From the NCBI RefSeq assembly GCF_000716595.1, contig NZ_JNXC01000015.1, positions 1 through 64,000 on the forward strand: a DNA stretch of 64,000 bases, written 5' to 3'. This DNA is from Saccharothrix sp. NRRL B-16314. GTDB lineage: Bacteria; Actinomycetota; Actinomycetes; Mycobacteriales; Pseudonocardiaceae. The translations under genes were made by a program, and so were the position numbers. Below the pieces are notes generated by a model. The model saw only the letters and a list, made by a program, of their open reading frames with translations, searched no databases and was not told the DNA's origin. Shown here piece after piece: positions 37,190 through 44,992 of the stretch; position 1 is the stretch's first letter; each line of letters opens with the position of its first letter.

Positions 37190-37805
37190 GAGAACCTCCA
37201 GCGCCGCCTCGTTCGTGCCTCAGGGTGCGGACTTGGCGGCGCTGCGTCGTGCTGCCACCGGGTGCGAAGGGTGCGAGTTGTACAAGCCGGCCACGCAGAC
37301 GGTGTTCGGCGCGGGGCCGGAGGACGCCCGGCTGGTGTTCGTGGGCGAGCAGCCGGGTGACGTCGAAGACCGGCAGGGCGAGCCGTTCGTCGGGCCCGCC
37401 GGTCGGCTGCTGGACAAGGCGCTGGACGAGGTAGACCTGGCGCGTGAAGGCGTGTACGTGACGAACGCGGTCAAGCACTTCAAGTTCGTGCCGGCGGAGC
37501 GGGGGAAGCGGCGCATCCACAAGGCGCCGTCACGTGGTGAGGTCGCTGCTTGCCTGCCGTGGCTGCACGCGGAGCTGGGACAGGTGCGGCCCGAGCTGGT
37601 CGTGTGCCTGGGCGCGACGGCGGCGAAGGCCGTGCTGGGGAGCGCGTACAAGGTCAGCGAGCGCCGGGGACAGCTGGAGCACGTCGACCCGTACGACGTG
37701 ATCGCGACCGTGCACCCGTCGTCGGTGCTGCGCGCTCCCGACCGTGCCGAGGCGTACCGGGGTTTCCTGGCCGACCTGCGGGTAGTGCGCTCCCACCTGA
37801 CCTGA
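37173..37805 (+). CDS. udgX: UdgX family uracil-DNA binding protein/glycosylase
   Basis: A 210-residue family-4-like uracil-DNA glycosylase of the UdgX type, which excises uracil and stays covalently bound to DNA through a histidine. The UdgX hallmark insertion K-R-R-I-H-K is at 112-117, with His116 the expected cross-linking residue. G-E-Q-P-G-D is at 58-63 and the HPSS motif at 181-184. Cys31, Cys34, Cys127 and Cys145 fit a 4Fe-4S site. The GTG start lies inside csbD in another frame, so the two are probably co-expressed under stress. Confidence 0.9.
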   Translation: MTTTARRTSSAASFVPQGADLAALRRAATGCEGCELYKPATQTVFGAGPEDARLVFVGEQPGDVEDRQGEPFVGPAGRLLDKALDEVDLAREGVYVTNAVKHFKFVPAERGKRRIHKAPSRGEVAACLPWLHAELGQVRPELVVCLGATAAKAVLGSAYKVSERRGQLEHVDPYDVIATVHPSSVLRAPDRAEAYRGFLADLRVVRSHLT

Positions 37806-38193
37806 CGGTGAACGTGAAGCGGCCCCCTGACCGCTTCCCGCACTCGGTGCGGGCCGAGCTGGACTGGGCTCGGGGTCACGGGGGCCGGGTGGCTGCCTGG
37901 GATTCGCCCAGACCACCTGGGAAAGGTCGGTCCTAGCGGACAGCCACCTCACGACGAGTCCTATAGCTATTCAACTTCGGACCACCTCCTTCCTCGTGTA
38001 CCTCGAACGCTATGCGACGGTCCCCGCGCCTCGCAACGGAAATTCTCCGCGGGTCCACCAAGTGGACCTGATCACCGGGCTCGCTGGTCGCACCGCGCCG
38101 GGAACCCTTGTGCCAGCACCGGGAAATCGTTGTGCCAGTACGGAGTCCGAATCCCGCCGGACTCGGATGCGTTGTGCGGGCAAGGTTGTCGAC
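37806..38193. other. Intergenic region between udgX and SDR gene
   Basis: Apart from the very short frame noted at 37933-37974, I see no credible gene. A small hairpin (CCCGCA-CTCGG-TGCGGG, about 37838-37854) could terminate udgX transcription. The region around 37960-38040 is less GC-rich than its surroundings and probably carries promoter elements. Confidence 0.4.
37933..37974 (-). CDS. Possible 13-residue peptide with strong ribosome site
   Basis: A TTG-started frame of 13 codons, reading MNSYRTRREVAVR, follows a perfect AAGGAGGT ribosome site (37984-37991) at 9-bp spacing. The DNA around it (CCTATAGCTATTCAAC) stands out as AT-rich. It may be a leader or micro-peptide, or a chance match. 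There is no independent evidence of translation, and no larger gene follows on that strand until udgX antisense. Confidence 0.3.
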   Translation of the reverse strand: MNSYRTRREVAVR

Positions 38194-38922
38194 ATGAACT
38201 TCGAAGGCAAGGTCGCACTGGTAACGGGTGGCAGCAGGGGTATCGGGGCGGCGATCGCGGTGCGGTTGGCGGAGCTGGGCGCGGATGTCGCGATCACGTA
38301 CCAGAACGGTCCGGGTGACGTGGTGGACCGGGTGAAGGAACTCGGGCGGAGGGTCGTGGCCGTTCAGGCGGACAGCGGTGACCCGGAGGCCGTGGTCGGC
38401 GCGGTCGAGGAGACCGTGTCCGTGTTGGGGCGGTTGGACGTTCTGGTCAACAACGCGGGTGCGTTCATCATCGGGCCGGTGGAAGAGCTCGGTGTGGCCG
38501 AGTTCGACCGGACTTTCGACGTGAACGTGCGGGCGGCGTTCGTGGCGGTGAAGGCGGCGCTGCCCCACCTCGGCGCCGGTGGTCGGGTGATCGGGATCGG
38601 CAGCAACGTGGCCGAGCGGGCGGTGTTCCCGGGTTTCTCGCTGTACTCGGCGAGCAAGGCGGCGTTGGTGGGGTTGACGAAGGGGTTGGCGCGGGAGCTG
38701 GGGCCGCGGGGGATCACGGTGAACCTGGTGCACCCCGGTGCGACCGCCACCGACCTGAACCCGGCGGACGCGCCTGGCGCCGACGTCGTTCGCGGCTTCA
38801 CCGCGGTCGGTCGTTACGCGGAGCCGTCGGAGGTGGCGGCGGCGGTCGTGTTCCTGGCGTCCGACGAGGCCCGTTACGTGACGGGCGCGCAGTTGCACGT
38901 GGACGGCGGCTTCACCGTCTGA
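38194..38922 (+). CDS. SDR family oxidoreductase (FabG-like)
   Basis: A 242-residue short-chain dehydrogenase/reductase, probably NADPH-dependent. The dinucleotide loop TGGSRGIG is at 11-18, NNAG at 86-89, and the catalytic triad is Ser137, Tyr151 and Lys155 (YSASK). The ATG at 38194 gives the canonical MNFEGKVALVTGG start. It stands alone, and its 3' end faces the LPMO gene across the repeat cluster at 38935-39094. The substrate is unknown. Confidence 0.9.
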   Translation: MNFEGKVALVTGGSRGIGAAIAVRLAELGADVAITYQNGPGDVVDRVKELGRRVVAVQADSGDPEAVVGAVEETVSVLGRLDVLVNNAGAFIIGPVEELGVAEFDRTFDVNVRAAFVAVKAALPHLGAGGRVIGIGSNVAERAVFPGFSLYSASKAALVGLTKGLARELGPRGITVNLVHPGATATDLNPADAPGADVVRGFTAVGRYAEPSEVAAAVVFLASDEARYVTGAQLHVDGGFTV

Positions 38923-38934
38923 CCCACGCTCCGC

Positions 38935-39094
38935 GTGAGTCCTACGTTCACGCCCCGTGAGTCCTACGTTCGCGTCGCGTGAGTCCTACGTTCGGAACCT
39001 CCGAATTCAACGCTCAGAACAGGCAGGGCGCTTCTGAGCGTTGAACTCGGGGTGCCGGAACGTAGGACTCACGCGTTCGGAACGTAGGACTCAC
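38935..39094. repeat. Symmetric cluster of 15-bp repeats around a hairpin
   Basis: Three direct copies of GTGAGTCCTACGTTC start at 38935, 38957 and 38979, exactly 22 bp apart. They are followed by a 14-bp perfect hairpin (TTCAACGCTCAGAA 39006-39019 / TTCTGAGCGTTGAA 39032-39045, 12-nt loop). Two inverted copies, GAACGTAGGACTCAC, start at 39058 and 39080, again 22 bp apart. The whole element fills the gap between two convergent genes. It may act as a bidirectional terminator or belong to a dispersed intergenic repeat family. Confidence 0.9.
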
Positions 39095-39103
39095 GGGGTG
39101 GGG

Positions 39104-39619
39104 TTAGCCGGCGTTGACGTCGATGCAGGCGTAGAACGCGTTCGAGGTGTCGCCGATGTTCCAGATGGCGAGCACCGTCTGACGGCCGGAGGCGCCCAGG
39201 TTCACCGTGTGCGACACGGTGGCCGGGGGCTGCTGGTTGCCGCCGTCGAAGAACCCGACCCGCCTGCCGCTCACGTAGTACTCGTAGTTGGCGGTGCGGT
39301 GCCGGGCGGTGAAGGTCCAGTTGAAGGTGACGGACCGACCGGTCGAGGCGACCCGCCAGCCCTTGTTGTCGTCGTTCAGCTCGGCGAACCGGGCAACGCC
39401 GCCGTTGCAGCTGCGCAGACCCTTCGGGCCTTCGACGCTCTGCGGCTCGTACTTGACGTCGCCGCACGGCACGAGGCCGCGGGCGCACTGAGCCTGACGG
39501 CTGGGCGGTGACGAGACGTAGCCGTGGGCGTACGCGGGCGCCGAGGGCAGGACGACCGTCACGAGCGGCGCGGCGAGCACACCTGCCGCCACCGCGGCGA
39601 TCCTTCGTCGGAGTGACAT
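39104..39619 (-). CDS. Secreted AA10 lytic polysaccharide monooxygenase (chitin-binding)
   Basis: A 171-residue exported copper enzyme that oxidatively cleaves chitin or cellulose. The signal peptide (about 1-31) ends in A-Y-A, leaving His32 as the mature N-terminus (HGYVSSPPSR). His32 and His107 form the copper histidine brace, and the A-F-Y-A-C-I-D segment near the end supplies the axial Phe. No extra carbohydrate-binding module is attached. A GAGGAG site precedes the ATG. A DasR-like site 95 bp upstream suggests induction with chitin/N-acetylglucosamine genes. Confidence 0.92.
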   Translation of the reverse strand: MSLRRRIAAVAAGVLAAPLVTVVLPSAPAYAHGYVSSPPSRQAQCARGLVPCGDVKYEPQSVEGPKGLRSCNGGVARFAELNDDNKGWRVASTGRSVTFNWTFTARHRTANYEYYVSGRRVGFFDGGNQQPPATVSHTVNLGASGRQTVLAIWNIGDTSNAFYACIDVNAG

Positions 39620-39712
39620 GGGGACTCCTCTGGTCGGATGGGCGGAAACGCTTGCGGCGAACGCCAACCCGAGTGCGCGTGGGTGGGGACAAGGCGTTCA
39701 CCCAACGCGGCG

Positions 39713-39728
39713 GCAGGTCTAGACCATA
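39713..39728. promoter_or_regulatory. DasR-responsive element (dre)-like site before LPMO gene
   Basis: The core GGTCTAGACC (39716-39725) is a perfect 10-bp palindrome identical to the centre of the DasR consensus AGTGGTCTAGACCACT, though the outer flanks match poorly. It lies about 95 bp upstream of the LPMO start. Chitin-degradation genes are established DasR targets in Streptomyces. Confidence 0.6.
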
Positions 39729-39987
39729 CTCTCCGTGACTGCCCCGTGACAACGGTCAACCGGCTCCGAGGCTGTCGTCGTGTCCTGTCCGGCTGAAGGT
39801 GTCGGTGTCCGGCCCTGGTTGTCGGGTCGGTTAGCAGCCGCGCCCTGCCGCCGCGCGTATGAACCGGCCGCGCGTCCGGGTGATCTCACCGTCCGGCACT
39901 CACCAACGACGACGCGCCGTGCGTATGTCAGTGGTGGGGCCGGAACCTCCGGACACCCGATGCCGGGAGAATCAGGGAGTGGTTTCC

Positions 39988-40458
39988 ATGGTGAGTCCGC
40001 AGGGCAGAACACCGGCGAAAAGCCGCACGAGGAAGGTCGGCGCGGCCGTGGCCGCGGTCGCGTCGGTCGCCGGGATGGTTTTCGCGGCGGCCCCCGCCAC
40101 CGCCACCGCCACCGTCGCCGCCTACCCCGTCAGCTATTTCAGTGTCTCGGACGGTTTAGGGAGCTACTACTCGGGCACGGCCACCTGGTACAACCGGTCG
40201 GTCGGCGCCACCGGAACGTTCAAGGCCGTCTACTGCTCGCGGATCTACGGGCGGGCATTCACAGGCAGCACCTCACTGGACTTCGTGAGCTCCAGCACCT
40301 GGTGCAACAGAACCGCGTCAGCGACCCTCAACCTCGACGCGAATGTCGTGGGCGGGGCCAACAAAATCTGGATCTACATGACCGACGAAGACGGGTACTA
40401 CCTCGACGGAGACACCTGCTACCGCAACGTCACCTACTGCGTTAACGGTCTGGAGTAA
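39988..40458 (+). CDS. Secreted protein of unknown function
   Basis: A 156-residue exported protein. A twin-basic start and hydrophobic stretch (about 17-38) ending in A-T-A form a signal peptide. The mature part is Ser/Thr/Tyr-rich, predicted beta, with four cysteines that could form two disulfides (including A-V-Y-C-S-R and T-W-C-N-R). I recognise no family. The ATG at 39988 follows AGGGAGTGG. It is divergent from the LPMO gene; a shared upstream region is possible. Confidence 0.7.
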   Translation: MVSPQGRTPAKSRTRKVGAAVAAVASVAGMVFAAAPATATATVAAYPVSYFSVSDGLGSYYSGTATWYNRSVGATGTFKAVYCSRIYGRAFTGSTSLDFVSSSTWCNRTASATLNLDANVVGGANKIWIYMTDEDGYYLDGDTCYRNVTYCVNGLE

Positions 40459-40611
40459 ACCCACGATCAAGGCGTCCCGCAGATCGAGAGCGTGCAGGCT
40501 CCAAAGCGAACAGCAGGCAACACCGAACAGTTCGAGGCTGGGGTGAGGACCCGCGCAGGGGCGCCGATCCGCCAAGTAGGTCCGGACAACTCGGCGACCG
40601 GCCGTGCGGAC

Positions 40612-41496
40612 CTACGTGGCGGACCGCAGGTCAACAGCATGGTCCTCTGCCATCTCCACCTGGACAGGACACTTCGTGTCGCTGCTGTCCTGTCCGATCA
40701 GTCGAGCGGTGGCGAGCAGGGCGCGGATCTGTCTCAGCGCGGCTGCAGTGGCCTCGGACAAGTGGGTGCCCGTTCCCCGGACCTGGGAACCTGACGGCAC
40801 ATGGGTCACCCAGAGGTCCGGCGGCTGGTCCGGCCGTCGCGTGCAGTAGGTATCGAGGCGCAGGTCTTCGGGCGGCGCGTCGGGCATGTCCAGGCACTCC
40901 GGCACCACGGTCACCCGGGCGGACGCCTCGTCGGTCCGGTCGTCCGGCAGATCGCCCTGGCCGCCCAGGTCTGCACGCTCCAGCCGCGCTCCGCTGCGAG
41001 ATCGCGATAGCGGCGCGGCGGCAACGCCACGCATCGCGCGTCGCCCTCGACGAAGACGACCACGTCGAAGGGTGCCTGGGAATCCCGCAGCGCCAACCGG
41101 GGAGCGAGGTCGCCCCTCGGCGGCCTGCGCGGACGACCGTTCCACCTCGGCCTCCCACTCCAGTTCGACAGCCGCCGCCAAATCCTCTTCGACCGCACGC
41201 AGTCGGACGGCGGTTGCGTGCAGCGGACCCGGTTCGGCCAGGCAACGGCACAACCGGCTTGCCCGAAGATGATCGCGAAGGATGATCGGGTCGGCCAGGA
41301 ACGACTCAAGGCCGGCGTGCTCCGAGAGACCGCTCTCGTACACCGGCCTCGTCATGAGTTCGTTGTGCAGCCGGGCGAGTGGTCGGCTGCCGTCGATCGG
41401 TGGCGCGTTCCGCGCTGAGCCGCCCAACGAATCCCGGACCCACTTTTCGGCCGACGCGCTGATGCCCGTTCTCGGTGAACCTCGCGGAGGCCTCAC
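40612..41496 (-). pseudogene. Unknown gene interrupted by apparent compensating frameshifts
   Basis: One frame is open over the whole stretch, but its middle (about 41110 to 40970) reads as an Arg/Gly-rich string typical of an out-of-frame translation. The frame one step over (40911-41309) there gives protein-like sequence (APFDVVVFVEGDARCVALPP, then Y-R-D-L-A-A-E-R). Before and after, the first frame is convincing (for example T-V-V-P-E-C-L-D-M-P, D-L-W-V-T-H-V-P). A minus/plus indel pair, either real or a sequencing error in the GGGG/CCGG runs, is the simplest explanation. No family recognised. Confidence 0.5.
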
Positions 41497-41596
41497 GAGA
41501 TTCCTGGTGTACCTGGCCGATTCTCAGGCGACAGCCGGCCCACCCCGAGTGGGGAACCAGCGAATCGTTTCCCTGACCGAGGTTCTGACCTCACTG

Positions 41597-42100
41597 CTAA
41601 CCGGCGGTGGAGGTGAGGAGGGCTCCGGTGATGGTCGTGGCTTCGATCTGCTGATACGGCATGGCGCTGGACGGCAAGCCGTCACGGGCGATCACCCATT
41701 CGTCGCCCAACGACGAGACCGCCAAGTCGCCGACGTCGAACCGGAAGAGGACGCCCCCGACCGCCGGTGGCGTGGAGTACCCCCAGATCAGCGCGGCATC
41801 CTGCAGGCGGGCGCCCACGAATTCGGCGAGCAGGCTCGGCTTCCGCGCATGGCCGACCCGTCCTTGGCCGTACTCGTCCAAGTCGTAGGAGGATCGAGGC
41901 GGAGTTTCCTCCAAGAGGAGCAGCTCGCCACAACCGCGGAGCTCCATTACCGGGACACCGGCGAAGTGCAGCCAGAACATCACCAACGCGTTCTGCCGAT
42001 CCTGGTACCAGTGCCACTCCTCGGTCACCGACTCCAACACCCTGCCGAACCGGGCCCCCAGCAGCGCAGTAGTTCGGCTGCCGTCGTCGGGAATGACCAT
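41597..42100 (-). CDS. Hypothetical protein
   Basis: A 167-residue protein of unknown function with good coding character. It is acidic and rich in aromatic residues (E-E-W-H-W-Y-Q-D-R, V-M-F-W-L-H-F) and has no signal or membrane segment. The ATG at 42100 is preferred to an upstream in-frame codon at 42160 whose extra residues look non-coding. It lies 100 bp upstream of, and on the same strand as, the frameshifted gene; the pair could be a two-gene unit such as effector and partner, but nothing in the sequence shows this. Confidence 0.6.
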   Translation of the reverse strand: MVIPDDGSRTTALLGARFGRVLESVTEEWHWYQDRQNALVMFWLHFAGVPVMELRGCGELLLLEETPPRSSYDLDEYGQGRVGHARKPSLLAEFVGARLQDAALIWGYSTPPAVGGVLFRFDVGDLAVSSLGDEWVIARDGLPSSAMPYQQIEATTITGALLTSTAG

Positions 42101-42183
42101 TGTCCCAGCGTACGGGGGCGTACGCCTGCTCGGAGGAACGAGGGAGTGGTTGTCGTGCATCGACGGCCTGCACTGGACCCGCT

Positions 42184-42213
42184 GCCGACGACCGAGGTGC
42201 CGACGACCGAGGT
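42184..42213. repeat. Exact 15-bp tandem duplication
   Basis: GCCGACGACCGAGGT occurs twice in direct tandem in the gap between the hypothetical gene and the LSDAT gene. Recent slippage is likely. No function is evident. Confidence 0.85.
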
Positions 42214-42226
42214 GCTGACGGGGCCG

Positions 42227-42883
42227 TCAGGGCGACGGGGTCAGCATTCGTTCGAAGTGCGGGCGAAGTTCGTCAGGACCGAGCACGGTCGTCAGCGGTG
42301 AGGTGGCGATCGCGGTCGATCGTTCGTCGGCGCTCCGGGCGATGGCGTCCGCGGTGCGTCCGCTGCCGCGCAGCACCACCAGCGGACGGTTGTGGTCGAG
42401 GCTGTGCTCGGCGTCCTCGAACGTGATCTCACCACCGTTCACCAGCAAGGTCAGCGACGGCTGCGGCCCGGCGACGACGTCGGCCACGTCCGCGATCCAC
42501 GGCACCTCGTCACCCCACGTGTCGCCCGGCACGAGCAGCTGGTGGGTGTGGTTCGGCTCGAACGCGCCGCCGACGGCGACCTCGGCGGCCACCCCGATCA
42601 GCGGGAACCGCCCGCCCTCCGCCGCACGGGCCCGCCCGATGGCCCGCATCACGCCGATGTCCGTGCCACCGTCGACCACCACGGCCCCGCGCTCGTCCAA
42701 CAACGCGACCAAGCCGCGCAGCACCAGCTCCAACGCCTCCAGCTCGGCCCGGTCCATCCCGGCGGCGCCGCCGACGAGCACCAGCACCGGCCGGCCTCCC
42801 GGCAGACCCGCACGGCTCAGCTCGGCCCTCGACGTGACGCGCACCCAGTCCACGATCGGCGACCGTACCTGCGCGACTCCCAC
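42227..42883 (-). CDS. LSDAT/SLOG-type nucleotide-sensor protein (TRPM-like)
   Basis: A 218-residue protein resembling the prokaryotic LSDAT group of the SLOG superfamily, relatives of the ligand-binding domain of TRPM channels. Supporting features are V-L-V-L-V-G-G-A-A-G-M near 24-34, V-V-V-D-G-G-T-D-I-G-V-M near 60-71, L-I-G-V-A-A, and the late W-G-D-E-V-P-W. SLOG proteins bind or process nucleotide-derived signals and occur in conflict systems. The GTG at 42883 is the likeliest start. It is divergent from the RiPP precursor gene. Confidence 0.7.
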   Translation of the reverse strand: MGVAQVRSPIVDWVRVTSRAELSRAGLPGGRPVLVLVGGAAGMDRAELEALELVLRGLVALLDERGAVVVDGGTDIGVMRAIGRARAAEGGRFPLIGVAAEVAVGGAFEPNHTHQLLVPGDTWGDEVPWIADVADVVAGPQPSLTLLVNGGEITFEDAEHSLDHNRPLVVLRGSGRTADAIARSADERSTAIATSPLTTVLGPDELRPHFERMLTPSP

Positions 42884-42982
42884 ACCGTGTCGTTCCACCC
42901 CTCTACTGCGGAAGCCGCGGGAGTGGGGCCGTTCGCCGTAGACGAGGTAGCCGTCGGATGGATTATCCGGCTGGGCGCTCCC

Positions 42983-43005
42983 GCACATGTGCATGTTCGT
43001 GCATG
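42983..43005. promoter_or_regulatory. Palindrome and direct repeats before the RiPP precursor
   Basis: GCACATGTGC (42983-42992) is a perfect palindrome, and GTGCATG occurs at 42989-42995 and 42999-43005, one helical turn apart. They lie in the divergent promoter region between the LSDAT gene and the FxsA-like gene, so a regulator could control both sides. Confidence 0.45.
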
Positions 43006-43037
43006 ATGGAATCGGGCGGTATCGGGGAGGTGGCAGT

Positions 43038-43235
43038 ATGACAGTGGAAACACCGGAAGGACTGTCCTCGGACTTGTTGGATCTGACGGCGACGTCGTTG
43101 TCCGAGATGAGAACGCTCCGCTGCAGCACCCTTGACCAGGCGATTCGCCGTACGCTCACGCACTTCCGCAGTGGCTGCGCCGGAGATTCGGTCCAAGTGC
43201 AGGGCAACGACGGCACCGCGTCGGCAGCGATGTGA
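43038..43235 (+). CDS. FxsA-like RiPP precursor peptide (variant C-terminus)
   Basis: A 65-residue peptide. The leader part (about 9-40: G-L-S-S-D-L-L-D-L-T-A-T-S-L-S-E-M, then T-L-D-Q-A-I-R-R-T-L) matches the style of FxSxx-COOH precursor leaders. The usual F-x-S-x-x end is absent: the peptide ends ...GTASAAM, while an internal F-R-S-G-C sits at 43-47. A strong GGGGAGGTGG ribosome site precedes the ATG. Its TGA overlaps the GTG of the HExxH gene (GTGA), so precursor and modifying enzyme are coupled. The modified residue is unknown. Confidence 0.65.
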   Translation: MTVETPEGLSSDLLDLTATSLSEMRTLRCSTLDQAIRRTLTHFRSGCAGDSVQVQGNDGTASAAM

Positions 43236-44992
43236 GGTCGACCGGACTGCGGGCCCATCGGCTGCCGCGTTTCGTGTTCGACGAGATCTGTGCGGGATCG
43301 GTATCCGCGGCCGGAATGGCAATATTGCGGAAAACGCAGTACAGCGTTCGGCGGCTGCGGTTGCGCACGCTGCTGGAGGCCGCGCACGCGGTCACCCGCA
43401 GGCTCGGGCCGTTCGCCGACCTGGACGGGTCGTGGACCGTGCTGGCCGAAGCGGAGCGGATCGCGCCGGACGTGGTCGAGGACGTGCTGATGCACCCGTC
43501 GGTCGGCGTGTGGCTGAGCCGTGCCCTGCGCCAGGTGCTCGGCACGGCGGCCGACGCCACCCCGCTGTGGTCGGAGGTCGGCTGGTTCCACGCCGTCGCC
43601 GCGGCTGCCGCCGTCCGAAGTGGACTGTCCTGCGCGATCGCCGTGCCCGTCGTGCACGGCGCGGTGTCGCTGCCGTCGGTGGGCGCGTACCGGCTGCCGA
43701 ACCGCTTCCCGGTGGGCCACGCCCGGCTGCTCAACTCGGCCACCGGCCCGTCGATCGAGGTGGCGGGAGAAACGCGTCCGGTGCGGTGGGAGGCCGTCAA
43801 GCGGCACTGCGGCACCGCGCGCGGGCACACGGTCGACGTGGTGGTGGACGACCTCGACCCCTACCGCGAGTTCACCGGTCCGGTGCCGCCGGGCCCGCTG
43901 GACGACGGCGAGTGGGACGAGTGGCGCAAACTCCTCGGTGAGGCCTGGGACCTGCTGACCGCGCGGCACCCCGGACCGGCGGAGGAGTTGGCGGCCGGAC
44001 TGACGGTCGTCGTCCCGCTGGACGCCCGGCGGGACATGTTCGCGGCGTCCTCGGCCGCGGCGTTCGGCGCGATCGCCATGTCGCCCAAGCGGTCCGCGAC
44101 CGAGTTCGGCGAAGCGCTCGTGCACGAGTTGCAGCACTCCAAGGTCAACGCCCTGCTCGACCTGGTCGAGTTGCACCGCGCCGACCGCGCGCCGGCGTTC
44201 TACGCGCCGTGGCGGGACGACCCGCGTCCGCTCGACGGGCTGCTCCACGGCGTGTACGCGTTCGTCAGCGTGGTGGAGTTCTGGCACGGGCAACGCGGTC
44301 TCGTGCCCGCGTCCCTGGCCCGGCGCGCCGAGTTCAACCTCGCGTACCGGGCTCGCCAGGTGGGCGTCGCCGTGGCCGGGATGCGCGGCCTGACGCAGTT
44401 CACCGACCTGGGTCGCGAGTTCGTCGCGGCGGTCGCGGTGCGGCTGGCGGCGTGCGAGCCGGTCGACGTGCCGCCGGAGACGGCGACCGCCGTCGCGGAC
44501 CTCACCACCGAGCACTCGATCGCCTGGCGGCTGCGGCACGTCCGCCCGGACCCCCTGCGCGTCGCGGCGGTGGTTGCCGCGTGGCTGGACGGGCGCGCGG
44601 CACCGGAGGCCGTGCCCGCCGGGGAGGTCGTGCCCACGGCCGCGTCCGGGGAATCGCTGCTCGCGGCCCTGCTCAGGCTGCGCGTGCTCGACCCGGCCGA
44701 GTTCGCCCGCGTGCCGCACCGAGTGGGGCCGGAGTTCGCCTACCTGCGAGGTGACCGCTTCACCGCCGCCGACGGCTTTGCCGCCCGCCTGCACGCCACC
44801 CCGCACGACGTGGCCTCGTGGGCCGGTCTGGGCCTCGCGCTCGGTTCCGCCGCGCTGCGCCGCGTGCCCGAGGTGGTGCGCGCCGTCCACCACGACGTCG
44901 CCGTCCGCACCGGGACCGCGCCGTCGCCGCTGCGGCTGGTGGCCTGGTTCGACCGGGCATCGGCGCGGTCGGCGGTCACCGGAGCCGTCTGA
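43232..44992 (+). CDS. HExxH-motif peptide-modifying protein (aKG-HExxH beta-hydroxylase type)
   Basis: A 586-residue protein with H-E-L-Q-H at 298-302 and a later conserved L-L-H-G-V-Y-A-F segment (His339) that probably completes the metal site. This is the HEXXH family associated with FxSxx-COOH RiPPs, members of which have recently been described as alpha-ketoglutarate-dependent peptide beta-hydroxylases instead of proteases (from memory). Its GTG overlaps the precursor stop. Its 3' end overlaps the opposite-strand membrane protein gene by 17 bp. No radical SAM (FxsB) gene is present in the window. Confidence 0.75.
   Translation: MRSTGLRAHRLPRFVFDEICAGSVSAAGMAILRKTQYSVRRLRLRTLLEAAHAVTRRLGPFADLDGSWTVLAEAERIAPDVVEDVLMHPSVGVWLSRALRQVLGTAADATPLWSEVGWFHAVAAAAAVRSGLSCAIAVPVVHGAVSLPSVGAYRLPNRFPVGHARLLNSATGPSIEVAGETRPVRWEAVKRHCGTARGHTVDVVVDDLDPYREFTGPVPPGPLDDGEWDEWRKLLGEAWDLLTARHPGPAEELAAGLTVVVPLDARRDMFAASSAAAFGAIAMSPKRSATEFGEALVHELQHSKVNALLDLVELHRADRAPAFYAPWRDDPRPLDGLLHGVYAFVSVVEFWHGQRGLVPASLARRAEFNLAYRARQVGVAVAGMRGLTQFTDLGREFVAAVAVRLAACEPVDVPPETATAVADLTTEHSIAWRLRHVRPDPLRVAAVVAAWLDGRAAPEAVPAGEVVPTAASGESLLAALLRLRVLDPAEFARVPHRVGPEFAYLRGDRFTAADGFAARLHATPHDVASWAGLGLALGSAALRRVPEVVRAVHHDVAVRTGTAPSPLRLVAWFDRASARSAVTGAV

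Noticed and set aside
38935..39094. Regular 22-bp spacing suggesting a CRISPR array
   Set aside because: Repeats are 15 bp, gaps only 7 bp, copies occur in both orientations around a hairpin, and no cas genes are present.
41282..42301. A 339-codon plus-strand frame across the hypothetical genes
   Set aside because: The minus-strand frames have better protein character there; the plus-strand translation lacks domain-like segments and a ribosome site.
43232..44992. Reading the HExxH protein as a zinc protease
   Set aside because: HELQH alone would allow it, but the overall family and the coupling to an FxsA-like precursor fit the RiPP-associated HExxH family better.
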